Shown one piece after another: positions 9,530-16,927 of a stretch of DNA of 64,000 nt. Position 1 is the first letter of the stretch. Each line of letters opens with the position of its first letter. The stretch spans positions 186,001 to 250,000 of the forward strand of contig VXZQ01000012.1 of assembly GCA_009845425.1 (NCBI GenBank). Direction: 5' to 3'. The notes below the pieces were generated by a model. It was not told the origin of the DNA. It saw only the letters and a program-made list of their open reading frames with translations, and made no database searches. Both the position numbers and the translations under genes were made by a program. This DNA comes from Holophagales bacterium. GTDB lineage: Bacteria > Acidobacteriota > Thermoanaerobaculia > Multivoradales > Multivoraceae.

Positions 9530-10707
9530 CAGGCGCCGCTCCCGCCGGCGTCGCCGTTCAGGTAGTCGAGCACGCTCTGCTGGAAGTGCATGATGGGCGA
9601 TTCGGCGCCGAAGCCGGCGGCCAGCCGCCCGACCTCGAACTTCGGGGAGCGCAGGTTGCGCTGGATCATCTCGCAGATCCACATGTCCTCGAGCTGGAAG
9701 TTGCCGGACTCCATCGGGTGTTCATCCTGGTTGGCCAGGCTGATCAGCGTGGGCGCCTTGCCTGCTTCGTCGCGTGAGGCGGATCCGTAGGTCGTCCAGC
9801 TCTGCGTCCACATGGTCGTGAGGTCCGGGGTCTTCGGTTCCAGCAACGAGACATGGAAGCCCCAGGGGCTCGGCGACAGGATGGTCAGCGGGAAGAGCAT
9901 GACCACGCCCGGATAGAAGCTCTCCTCGTGACCCGGCAGGCGGGTGGCGCCGGCGGCGTCCGCCATTTTCGCCGACAGCACGGTGGTCGACTGCGGATCG
10001 CCTTCCCGTTCGGTCGAGTACCAGACCGTGTGGCGGCCGACCGGATGCCAGATGTTCCGGTCCGGGAAGGCGGCGCCCAGGGTCTTGTTGTGGAGATAGC
10101 CGAGGTGGTAACCGTCGATCGCGTTCTCGTAGAAGACCTTCCAGTTGCAGTGCATCTCGTAGCGCACGTCGCCGGCGTAGCTCAACGTGCCGTCACCCAG
10201 GTCATGCGGCCAGGCGTGCTCGTCGATCCCCGCGATCCACTGGTCGAACGGCTCGGGCGGATCCGGATCCGGATTGATGTAGACCATGCCGCGGTGGGCG
10301 CCGACCGCGGCTCGATGGAGCGAGAAGCTCTCGCGGGGCACGGCGCCGAAACACTCCGCTTCGTTGGGCACGCCGTGCAGCGCGCCGTTCGTCTCGTAGG
10401 TCCAGCGGTGGTACGGGCAGCGGATCGTGCTGCCCAGGTTGCCGCTGCCTTCGACGATCTCGCAGCCGCGGTGGCGGCATACGTTGTGGAAGGCCTGCAG
10501 CTCCCCGGCCCCGTCCCGGAGCACGAACAGGGAGTGGTTCATCACGCGGCAGGTACGGAAGTCCCCGGGTTGCTTCAGGTCCTGCTCGGTGGCGGCCCAG
10601 ACCCAGGAGCGGTCGAACAGATGGTCGACTTCGCGGTCGAGCCATGACGCCTCGAAGTAGGCCTCCGGCGGCAGGATCTGGCGGGGTTGGTCGAAGGGTG
10701 TACTCAC
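9529..10707 (-). CDS. Rieske non-haem iron oxygenase, alpha subunit
   Basis: 392 residues. The N-terminal Rieske [2Fe-2S] motif is clear: CRHRGCEIVE with CxH, and after a short gap CPYHRWTY with CxxH. The C-terminal catalytic domain carries the mononuclear iron motif in ENAIDGYHLGYLH (D-x2-H-x4-H). This is the plan of aromatic ring-hydroxylating and demethylating oxygenases such as those of the phthalate/choline-monooxygenase branches. No beta subunit, ferredoxin or reductase gene is adjacent, so electrons must come from elsewhere. Its start overlaps the TetR gene stop by 4 bases and its stop overlaps the LLM gene start. The substrate cannot be read from sequence. Confidence 0.92.
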   Translation of the reverse strand: MSTPFDQPRQILPPEAYFEASWLDREVDHLFDRSWVWAATEQDLKQPGDFRTCRVMNHSLFVLRDGAGELQAFHNVCRHRGCEIVEGSGNLGSTIRCPYHRWTYETNGALHGVPNEAECFGAVPRESFSLHRAAVGAHRGMVYINPDPDPPEPFDQWIAGIDEHAWPHDLGDGTLSYAGDVRYEMHCNWKVFYENAIDGYHLGYLHNKTLGAAFPDRNIWHPVGRHTVWYSTEREGDPQSTTVLSAKMADAAGATRLPGHEESFYPGVVMLFPLTILSPSPWGFHVSLLEPKTPDLTTMWTQSWTTYGSASRDEAGKAPTLISLANQDEHPMESGNFQLEDMWICEMIQRNLRSPKFEVGRLAAGFGAESPIMHFQQSVLDYLNGDAGGSGA

Positions 10708-11276
10708 GGCTGCTCCTCCTTTCCGAGTCCCTGCAGCAGGGTTCTGGCGGCCAGGTTCGCCGCGTCCGCCGCGGCAATGCGGCCCGAGGCGACTTCGTTC
10801 CAGGCGGTCCAGATGAGCTGGTCGATCTGCGCCACCACCCAGGCGGTCGGCACGTCGGCCGCGACGGCGCCCTCGGCCTTGAGTTCGCCGACCAGTGTTC
10901 CGACCCGGTCGAGTTGCCGCCGGTACTCGTCGGTTGTGTGTTCGTCACCGATCTCCGCGCGATAGAGAAAGCTGTAGCGGTCCCCCAGAGGGATGACCGC
11001 CTCGAACATGCGTTGCAGTTGCCGGGTGGCGCTCGCGCTCCGGTCGATGGCCGCGGCCACTGCTTCGTTCGTCTCCTCGATACAGATCTCGGCCAGCACC
11101 GTGAGCAGGTCGTCGCGGTTCCTGAAGTGCCGGTGGAGCGTTGCGCGCCCGACCCCGGCGTGGAGGGCGACCTCGCTGAAGGTTGCTCCCGGGTTGCGCG
11201 ACCAGAGGCGGATTGCGGCGTCGATGATCGCGTCGCGGGCGGTTGGACGTGGGCTGGGATTCAGGGCTGATCTCAT
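10704..11276 (-). CDS. TetR-family transcriptional regulator
   Basis: 190 residues from ATG 11276. The helix-turn-helix is TFSEVALHAGVGRATLHRHF, immediately followed by RNRDDLL, the standard TetR N-terminal pattern; the remaining 130 residues are helical ligand-binding/dimer sequence. An in-frame ATG at 11303 was not used because it would fall at the predicted transcription start of the promoter at 11308-11336. As the first gene of the TetR-Rieske-LLM operon, with a palindrome over its own promoter, it probably represses the operon and is relieved by a substrate or product of the oxygenases (inference from position). Confidence 0.88.
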   Translation of the reverse strand: MRSALNPSPRPTARDAIIDAAIRLWSRNPGATFSEVALHAGVGRATLHRHFRNRDDLLTVLAEICIEETNEAVAAAIDRSASATRQLQRMFEAVIPLGDRYSFLYRAEIGDEHTTDEYRRQLDRVGTLVGELKAEGAVAADVPTAWVVAQIDQLIWTAWNEVASGRIAAADAANLAARTLLQGLGKEEQP

Positions 11277-11307
11277 GCGTTTACCTCGACGAGCGTTTCG
11301 CATTCAG

Positions 11308-11336
11308 ATGGTACAAAGGTGCCTCATACGATGCAA
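11308..11336 (-). promoter_or_regulatory. Promoter of the TetR/Rieske/LLM operon
   Basis: Read on the minus strand: TTGCAT (11336-11331), a 17-base spacer, and TACCAT (11313-11308). The transcription start would fall near 11301, giving a leader of about 25 bases before ATG 11276. The -35 is a weak match to consensus, the -10 a fair one. It lies in the 92-base gap after the MFS gene, so the operon can be expressed separately from the transporter. Confidence 0.5.
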
Positions 11337-11338
11337 CT
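11317..11338. promoter_or_regulatory. Operator-like imperfect palindrome (candidate TetR site)
   Basis: The two 11-base half-sites, read outward to centre, are AGTTGCATCGT and AGGTGCCTCAT; they agree at 8 of 11 positions. The site covers the -35 and most of the spacer of the promoter at 11308-11336, where binding would block RNA polymerase. The length suits a TetR dimer. Assignment to the adjacent regulator is inference. Confidence 0.5.
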
Positions 11339-11368
11339 AGAGTTTCACATGATCCCGATCTCACTCAG

Positions 11369-12772
11369 TCAGCTCTGATCCTCTGCGCCAGCGAGCATGG
11401 CGAGGTTCTCCTGGTGCCGGTGGCGACTCAGCCGGTAGTAGCGGAGGGCGTAGATGGCGGCGACGTAGAGGAAGGCGAGCACCGGGCCGTAGAGCCAACC
11501 CAGGCGGTCGACCATCTCCTGGTCGATCGCGGAGACGTCCGCGTCGGTCGGGAAGTCGATCGCGGTCAGCAGGAGGCCCCCGATCCAGATTCCCAGGCCA
11601 GTTGCCACCTTGCCCGTGAAGGAGAGAACGGAGGACACGAGTCCCTCTTCCCGCCGGCCGGTGGCCACTGCGCGGGCGTCGACGATGTCTGCCACCATGG
11701 AGGCGCCTACCGTGCTCGTCATGACGATCAGGGCCACCTGGACGACGCCGATCGCGACCATCAGCGGAAAGAGCGTCGAGTGGTCGACCGGAGGGAAGGC
11801 GCCGAGCAGGGCGAGAATGACCGGGCCGCTGCCGACCAGGAGCGACAGGATCGATAGCCGGATCAGCACCGCCTTCTTGTCGCGCCCGCGACTGGCGGCC
11901 GGCAGGAGCAGAACGGCCAAAACCGGCGACGCCAGTTGAGCCGCCAGGATGGTACTTGTCTGTGCGCTGTCGAAGCCCCAGAACCAGGGTTGCATGTAGG
12001 CCCACATCGCGGTCGCCGTGCCGCTGGCTGCGGCGGTCAGCGCGGTCGAGGCGACAATCGCGGCCAGACTGCCGTCTCGCAGGGTCGCCAGGCTTTCACC
12101 GAGGACCCGCCGGGCCGACGCTGCTCCGGGCGGTGGTGCAGCGAGGGTGGGAATGTGCCGGTGGGTGGCGGCCGCGGCCAGCGCGAGGCAGAGGCAGAGC
12201 GCGCAGGCGGTGACGAGGCCGGCCTGCTCGTAGCCGGCGCGTCGCAGGATGCCCGCACCGTCGGGATAGTCCGGCGTGTCGGCCAGCCACCAGACATACA
12301 TCGAAACCGCCATCAGGGTGCCGAAGAACCAGCCGCCGGCGTAGGAGTAGTTCATCAGGCGCGTACGATCCTCGTAGCCCGGTGCGAGCTCCGGCAGCAG
12401 CGCGTTGAAGGGGACGGTGTGCATCGTCAGCGCCAGCCGCAGCGCGACGGTGAAGCCGGCGAGCCACAGGAACATGGCCGTTTGAGCCAAGTCGGGAGGC
12501 GCCCAGAGCAGGTAATAGCAGACCGGGATCGGGAGCACCGCGCCGTAGAGAAAGGGGTGGCGCCGTCCCAGGCGGCTCCGCAGCCGGTCCGACCAGCGCC
12601 CCACCAGGGGATCGGACAGCGCATCGACGACCAACGCGAGCAGAAGGGCGGAACCCGCCAGCGCCGGGTCCAGGCCGATCACCTGGCTGTAGTAGATGAG
12701 GAGAAAGAAGGAGATGCCGTTGCTGACCAGACCGCCAGCCGTTCCCGAGGCAGTGAAGGCGGCGCGGTCCAA
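11369..12772 (-). CDS. MFS transporter of the GPH (MelB-like) cation-symporter family
   Basis: 467 residues with about 12 hydrophobic helices. The loop between helices 2 and 3 reads DPLVGRWSDRLRSRLGRRHPF, the diagnostic motif of glycoside-pentoside-hexuronide:cation symporters related to MelB; the first helix region (GGLVSNGISFFLLIYYSQVIGL) also fits. Bacterial GPH members often sit beside catabolic genes and carry sugars, glycosides or other small organic molecules. The start is TTG 12772, the only start-like codon ahead of the first helix, and remains uncertain by a few residues. It is co-oriented with and 92 bases upstream of the TetR/Rieske/LLM operon, so it may import their substrate. 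Confidence 0.82.
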   Translation of the reverse strand: MDRAAFTASGTAGGLVSNGISFFLLIYYSQVIGLDPALAGSALLLALVVDALSDPLVGRWSDRLRSRLGRRHPFLYGAVLPIPVCYYLLWAPPDLAQTAMFLWLAGFTVALRLALTMHTVPFNALLPELAPGYEDRTRLMNYSYAGGWFFGTLMAVSMYVWWLADTPDYPDGAGILRRAGYEQAGLVTACALCLCLALAAAATHRHIPTLAAPPPGAASARRVLGESLATLRDGSLAAIVASTALTAAASGTATAMWAYMQPWFWGFDSAQTSTILAAQLASPVLAVLLLPAASRGRDKKAVLIRLSILSLLVGSGPVILALLGAFPPVDHSTLFPLMVAIGVVQVALIVMTSTVGASMVADIVDARAVATGRREEGLVSSVLSFTGKVATGLGIWIGGLLLTAIDFPTDADVSAIDQEMVDRLGWLYGPVLAFLYVAAIYALRYYRLSRHRHQENLAMLAGAEDQS

Positions 12773-12827
12773 CGCGGGCGCTAACCGTCTTCAGAGAAAC
12801 CGGGCGATGCGTACGCTGGGCGGTGGG

Positions 12828-13781
12828 TCACTCGGCGATCTGGAACGGCGCCGACCACTCCATCGTGCCCCAGCGGATCGTCAGCATCCCGGCCGCACTG
12901 TCCATCTCCAGCACGCCCTCCGTGTGCCCCGCGGGCTCAGCGAGAGTGCGGAAGGCCAGCGGCGTCTCGCCGGCATCGTGTTCGGCCATGTGCATCGTGC
13001 CCCAGACGTCGGCCAGGTGGTTGAACACGAGCTTCCAGCCGTCTCCCTCGCGCTTGAGCCAGAGGCTGTAGACGCCGGGGTAGGTCGGGCCATGGTTGTG
13101 GGCGGCGATCCGTGCGTCCTCGAAGGCGAGGTCGGCGTCGGTCCAGAACTTGAACGGCTTGCCGTAGATCGGCCCCAGGACCTCGCCGTCTGCGAGAGAC
13201 TCGAGCTTGTCGTAGTCGGGACCGGGGGCCTCCAGGCGATCGACGCGGAGCCGGATCGCCTGTCCGTCGACCTCGACCCGGGAAAGGGCCAGATCGTCGT
13301 CGTCTCCGACCGGTTGCCGCTCGACGATGATCCCGGCCGCCTCGGCCGCTTCCTTCGTTACGCCCTTGACATCGGCGTTGAAGAACCCGGCTTCCAGCTT
13401 CCCGGCCAGACCGTCGCCTTCCCGCGCGAGTTCCATCTCGACCGGCACGAGCTGGCCCCCGAAGTCCAGGTTCCACTCGAGCAGGACGCCGGTTTCGGTG
13501 CGGCTGATGTTCTCGATCACGACGTCGGCCAGGCGCGCCAGGTAGAAGTCGGCACTCGCCTTGCCGTCGTCGTCGGCGAACGTGATCAGGCTGTTGAGCG
13601 AGCCTTGCTGTGTCAGCACCTCAAGCACCCACTCGCCGAGGAACGGCTCGATTTCGGCGGTGTCGGCGCGTTCCGCGGCCGCCGGTTCCGGGGGCGGTTC
13701 CTGGGCCAGTGCCGAGCTGGTCAGCAGGAGCACGGTCAGCAACGGGAGGACGTATGAACTGCGATGAGAGTTTCGTGCCAT
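12828..13781 (-). CDS. Secreted DUF2911-like protein
   Basis: 317 residues from ATG 13781, which places a signal peptide (SYVLPLLTVLLLTSSALA) directly at the N-terminus; an upstream GTG/ATG extension is not needed. An acidic linker (EPPPEPAAAERADTAEIE) precedes a first domain of about 100 residues of unknown type. The second half resembles DUF2911: YPGVYSLWLKREGDGWKLVFN, then WGTMHM, a DAGETPLAF stretch and the closing TIRWGTMEWSAPF. DUF2911 proteins are secreted, often with TPR units, and have no known activity. A 13-base inverted repeat (13786-13798) lies just before the start codon and would overlap the ribosome binding site. Confidence 0.7.
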   Translation of the reverse strand: MARNSHRSSYVLPLLTVLLLTSSALAQEPPPEPAAAERADTAEIEPFLGEWVLEVLTQQGSLNSLITFADDDGKASADFYLARLADVVIENISRTETGVLLEWNLDFGGQLVPVEMELAREGDGLAGKLEAGFFNADVKGVTKEAAEAAGIIVERQPVGDDDDLALSRVEVDGQAIRLRVDRLEAPGPDYDKLESLADGEVLGPIYGKPFKFWTDADLAFEDARIAAHNHGPTYPGVYSLWLKREGDGWKLVFNHLADVWGTMHMAEHDAGETPLAFRTLAEPAGHTEGVLEMDSAAGMLTIRWGTMEWSAPFQIAE

Positions 13782-13886
13782 GCCGGAAGAGCCTCTTCGT
13801 GAACGGGGATTCCTGTGGACAGGTCCAGGCACCTGCGACGGGCGAGTCTACTAGGAGCGTCGCAGCCGTCAGGCCACGCCGCCTCG

Positions 13887-15083
13887 TCAGAAGTAGTCGG
13901 GCATGGACGGCGGTTCGGCCGCGAAGACCCGGTCCGCCTGTTCCAGTGCGGCAGCCGATCCATGGACGGCCTCCATCGCCGCCAGGCGGCGGACACTCAG
14001 GTGGCCGGTGTAGAGGGAACCGAGCGCGCGGATGTCCATCCTCAGCGTGTCGGGCCCCGCATCCTGATGGACCCGGTTCGCCCTGGCCTCGCCGCCGTCG
14101 ATCTCGATCAGCCAGCGTCCCGCGTTTTCGGGCAGGACGTCGTCCGTCAGTTCCAGGTCGAGCCTCGCGCTCGCGGCTGCCGGATAACCCCGTTCGGCGA
14201 AAGCCGCCCGGACGTCGACGATGCGGATCATCCAGGTTTCGGCGATGGAGATCTCGGTCCCGACTTCCGGCACGGCGAGGAGCAGTGGGTCGTCGAGCGG
14301 GCCGTACCATGTTGCGTGGCGAGCCAGGGTGCGGCAATCCGAGAACAGGGCAAGGATGCGCCGCGCCGCGCCGGGATTCGCCACCTGAACGTCGCGGATG
14401 TTGAGGTCATACGGATAGCGACCCACCGCGCCCAGGGTGTAGACCACGTAACCGTCGATGGCTCCGTCATCTGCCGGCAGCACGTAGCCATGCACGTCGC
14501 GGCCGGCCGGGTGGTTGTGGACCCGCTGCCAGATGTGTTCGTTGCGGTCGAGCCAGCCGGGACGGTCCGCGGCCAATCGCCGGTAGAGCCGCGCAAGCCC
14601 GTCGGCGTCGGTTTCCGGATCGAGCCGGCGGAGTTCCCCGCTCGCCTGAAGGCGCCCCAATCCTGCGAGCGGCAGCCGGTACTGGTAACGGTGGCCGGCA
14701 ACCGCGTAGCCGGCGCGGCCGTACAGCGTGAAGGTCGTGGGGTAGAGAGTCGACACCGCCACACCGGCGTCGTGCAGGTCATTCAGGGTGGACGCCATCA
14801 GGGACTTGGCGGCGCCGCGGCCGCGGGCCGTGGGACTGATGGCGACTCCGGCGATGCCAATGTTGCGGACCGACCTGCCCCCCAGGAACAGCCCCATGTC
14901 GTACTGGACCAGGCCCCCGACGACATCACGCCCGGCTCGCACGACGCGCACGTGGTCCCGTGTCGCTTGCAGCCAGGCGACGCAGGAGTCGTAAGGAGTG
15001 TTGAAGGCGAGGGACTCCTGGCGGGCCAGGGCCTCCAGGTCGGCGGAGGTCTGGATCGGGCCGAAGCTGAGGCGCTGCGTCAC
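13887..15083 (-). CDS. Eis-type GNAT N-acetyltransferase
   Basis: 398 residues starting at GTG 15083. The three-part architecture of the Eis family is evident: an N-terminal GNAT domain with the acetyl-CoA loop GVAISPTARGRGAAKSLM (V/I-x-x-x-R-G-x-G-x-A), a second degenerate GNAT fold following HRYQYRLPL, and a C-terminal SCP2-like region ending near the C-terminus, whose carboxylate is catalytic in Eis. The last residues are PSMPDYF, matching the usual Phe-ending tail. Eis enzymes acetylate amines on aminoglycosides, lysines or polyamines with broad specificity. The gene faces away from the Gld-like ABC operon; the 144-base gap between them shows no clear promoter to me. Confidence 0.85.
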   Translation of the reverse strand: MTQRLSFGPIQTSADLEALARQESLAFNTPYDSCVAWLQATRDHVRVVRAGRDVVGGLVQYDMGLFLGGRSVRNIGIAGVAISPTARGRGAAKSLMASTLNDLHDAGVAVSTLYPTTFTLYGRAGYAVAGHRYQYRLPLAGLGRLQASGELRRLDPETDADGLARLYRRLAADRPGWLDRNEHIWQRVHNHPAGRDVHGYVLPADDGAIDGYVVYTLGAVGRYPYDLNIRDVQVANPGAARRILALFSDCRTLARHATWYGPLDDPLLLAVPEVGTEISIAETWMIRIVDVRAAFAERGYPAAASARLDLELTDDVLPENAGRWLIEIDGGEARANRVHQDAGPDTLRMDIRALGSLYTGHLSVRRLAAMEAVHGSAAALEQADRVFAAEPPSMPDYF

Positions 15084-15227
15084 GGTGCGCGAGTCTACCC
15101 GCGCCGAGCCTGACGGGCGTTCCCGCGCTGCTTGTGGTTGGACCTCTTGCCCACTGGTTCGTCAACAGGACAAGATTGGTGCATTGCGGTCCAATCCAGC
15201 CCGGCATGACTTGATGAGTTTCGAAGA

Positions 15228-16208
15228 TTGACGGCCATCGTCCGGACGGATCGGCTGAACAAGAGCTACGGCGCGGTGACCGCGCTCGCCGGCATCGGTT
15301 TCGAGTGCGACGCGGGCGAGGTCGTCGGGGTTCTCGGCCTGAACGGCGCCGGCAAGTCGACGCTGCTGCGGATTCTCGCGGGTGAGCTCCTGCCGAGCGG
15401 CGGCAGCGTCTGGATTGGCGGAGTCGAGTTGGGCGACGACTCGCGCGAGATGCGTTCACGAGTGGGCTATCTACCCGAGGAACCGCCGCTCTACCGCGAG
15501 ATGCGGGTCCGCGACTACCTGGGCTTCGTGGGCGCGCTGAACCGCGTGGCGCGGCACGAACTCCCGGATCGCATTGACGTCGTTGCCGGGCGGGTGCACA
15601 TAGACGGTCACCTCGACCGCGTGATCGGCGAGTTGTCGATGGGCTACCGCAAGCGCGTCGGCATCGCCCAGGCGCTCCTCCACGAACCGGATGTGGTCCT
15701 GCTCGATGAACCGGTGTCCTCGCTCGACCCGGCCGAGATCGTCGGCATGCGTGAGCTGGTGCGTTCGCTCGGCGGCCGGCGCACCGTGTTCACGTCGTCC
15801 CACCACCTGCGCGAGGTTCATGAGACCTGCGACTCGATCCTGGTCCTGCACGAGGGGGAGCTGCTGGCGCACGGCAGCCAGGAGGAACTCGGCGTTCTAG
15901 CCAGCCGGGAGCGGATAGAGATCGAGGTGCGGGGAACGGCGGTGGACGTTGCCGGCCGGCTCCCGGCAGGCGTCGACGTGGTTGATTCGGCGGAGTTCGG
16001 CGACGACGTTTGCACACTGACCCTTGATCTCGCCGGCGCCGAGCGCGAGGAGGTGGCCGCGGCGCTCGTTGGCGCCGGGTTCGGCATCCGGCGGCTGGAG
16101 CCGGTGGGCTCCGACCTGGAGCGGGTGTTTCTCGATCTGGTGCGGGGCGATGGGGGTGCCGCCCAGGCAGGCCGCCCCAACCTGACAGATGAAGGGAGCG
16201 GATCGTGA
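15228..16208 (+). CDS. ABC transporter ATPase, GldA/NosF-like
   Basis: 326 residues. Walker A is VLGLNGAGKSTLLR, the Q-loop region VGYLPEEPPLYREM matches GldA/CcmA/NosF ATPases, the signature is LSMGYRKRVGIAQ (LSMGY in place of LSGGQ, as in this branch), and Walker B is VVLLDEPVSSLDP. The last 85 residues form the C-terminal extension common in ABC-2 ATPases. The TTG at 15228 is the only start: an in-frame stop lies at 15207-15209. Its stop overlaps the next start as GTGA. It energises the ABC-2 permease that follows. Confidence 0.9.
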   Translation: MTAIVRTDRLNKSYGAVTALAGIGFECDAGEVVGVLGLNGAGKSTLLRILAGELLPSGGSVWIGGVELGDDSREMRSRVGYLPEEPPLYREMRVRDYLGFVGALNRVARHELPDRIDVVAGRVHIDGHLDRVIGELSMGYRKRVGIAQALLHEPDVVLLDEPVSSLDPAEIVGMRELVRSLGGRRTVFTSSHHLREVHETCDSILVLHEGELLAHGSQEELGVLASRERIEIEVRGTAVDVAGRLPAGVDVVDSAEFGDDVCTLTLDLAGAEREEVAAALVGAGFGIRRLEPVGSDLERVFLDLVRGDGGAAQAGRPNLTDEGSGS

Positions 16209-16927
16209 GCACGGTCCTGCTGATCGCGCGGCGTGAACTTCGCGCCGCCTTCGCCGGGCTCTACGGCTGGGCGATCCTTGCTCTGGTCCTGATGCTCGAC
16301 GGCCTGTTCTTCAACGCCTACACGCTGGGCAGCCAGCGGCCCTCGTCAGAGGTGCTGAGCCTCTTCTTCTACACGAACTTCGGGGTCACGATGGCGGCGG
16401 CGGTGTTCGTCACGATGCGTTCCTTCGCCGCCGAGCGCGAGCAGCGCACCCTGGTGCTGCTTCTGACCTCGCCGGCCGGCGACTGGCAGGTGGTGCTCGG
16501 CAAGTACCTGGGCGCTCTGGGTTTCGTGCTCTGCACGGTAGCCGCCGCGGCGTACCTCCCGGTCATGGTCTGGCTGAAGGGCAACCTGGAGTGGGGTCAG
16601 GCCGCGGCCGGCTATCTCGGCATCGCGCTGGCCGCGGCGGTGTGCACGGCGATCGGCATCTTCTGTTCGGCCACGGCGCCGAACCAGTTGGCTGCCGGCG
16701 TCGCCGCCGGCTTCCTGGTCACGCTCCAGGTCCTGTTCTGGCTGCTATCGGGGATCAGCGAGCCTCCTCTGGACAGCGTGTTCGCGGCAATGGATCTCTA
16801 CCGTGAGCACTTCGAACCGTTCCAGGACGGCGCGGTACACCTGAAGACCCTTGTCTACGCGCCGACGGTTTCCTACCTGTTCCTGTTGCTCAGCGTGCGG
16901 GTGCTGCAGGCGAGGAGGTGGCGGTGA
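16205..16927 (+). CDS. ABC-2 type permease, GldF/NosY-like
   Basis: 240 residues with about six hydrophobic helices. The opening VLLIARRELRAAFAGLYGWAI and the motif TMRSFAAEREQRTLVLLLTSP are typical of GldF/NosY permeases, whose conserved EExxxTxE-like segment appears here as AEREQRTLVLL. It starts at GTG 16205, overlapping the ATPase stop, and ends in a GTGA overlap with the GldG-like gene. Together with its neighbours it forms an inner-membrane ABC-2 complex with large auxiliary periplasmic proteins; cargo unknown. Confidence 0.88.
   Translation: MSTVLLIARRELRAAFAGLYGWAILALVLMLDGLFFNAYTLGSQRPSSEVLSLFFYTNFGVTMAAAVFVTMRSFAAEREQRTLVLLLTSPAGDWQVVLGKYLGALGFVLCTVAAAAYLPVMVWLKGNLEWGQAAAGYLGIALAAAVCTAIGIFCSATAPNQLAAGVAAGFLVTLQVLFWLLSGISEPPLDSVFAAMDLYREHFEPFQDGAVHLKTLVYAPTVSYLFLLLSVRVLQARRWR

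Noticed and set aside
8399-12772. Calling the LLM/Rieske region a natural-product biosynthetic cluster
   Set aside because: No polyketide, peptide, terpene or RiPP core gene is nearby; a regulator, two oxygenases and an importer fit catabolism better.
13786-13798. A 13-base inverted repeat (GAAGAG-C-CTCTTC) at the start of the DUF2911-like gene
   Set aside because: Too short and possibly just the SD plus chance symmetry; noted in the gene entry only.
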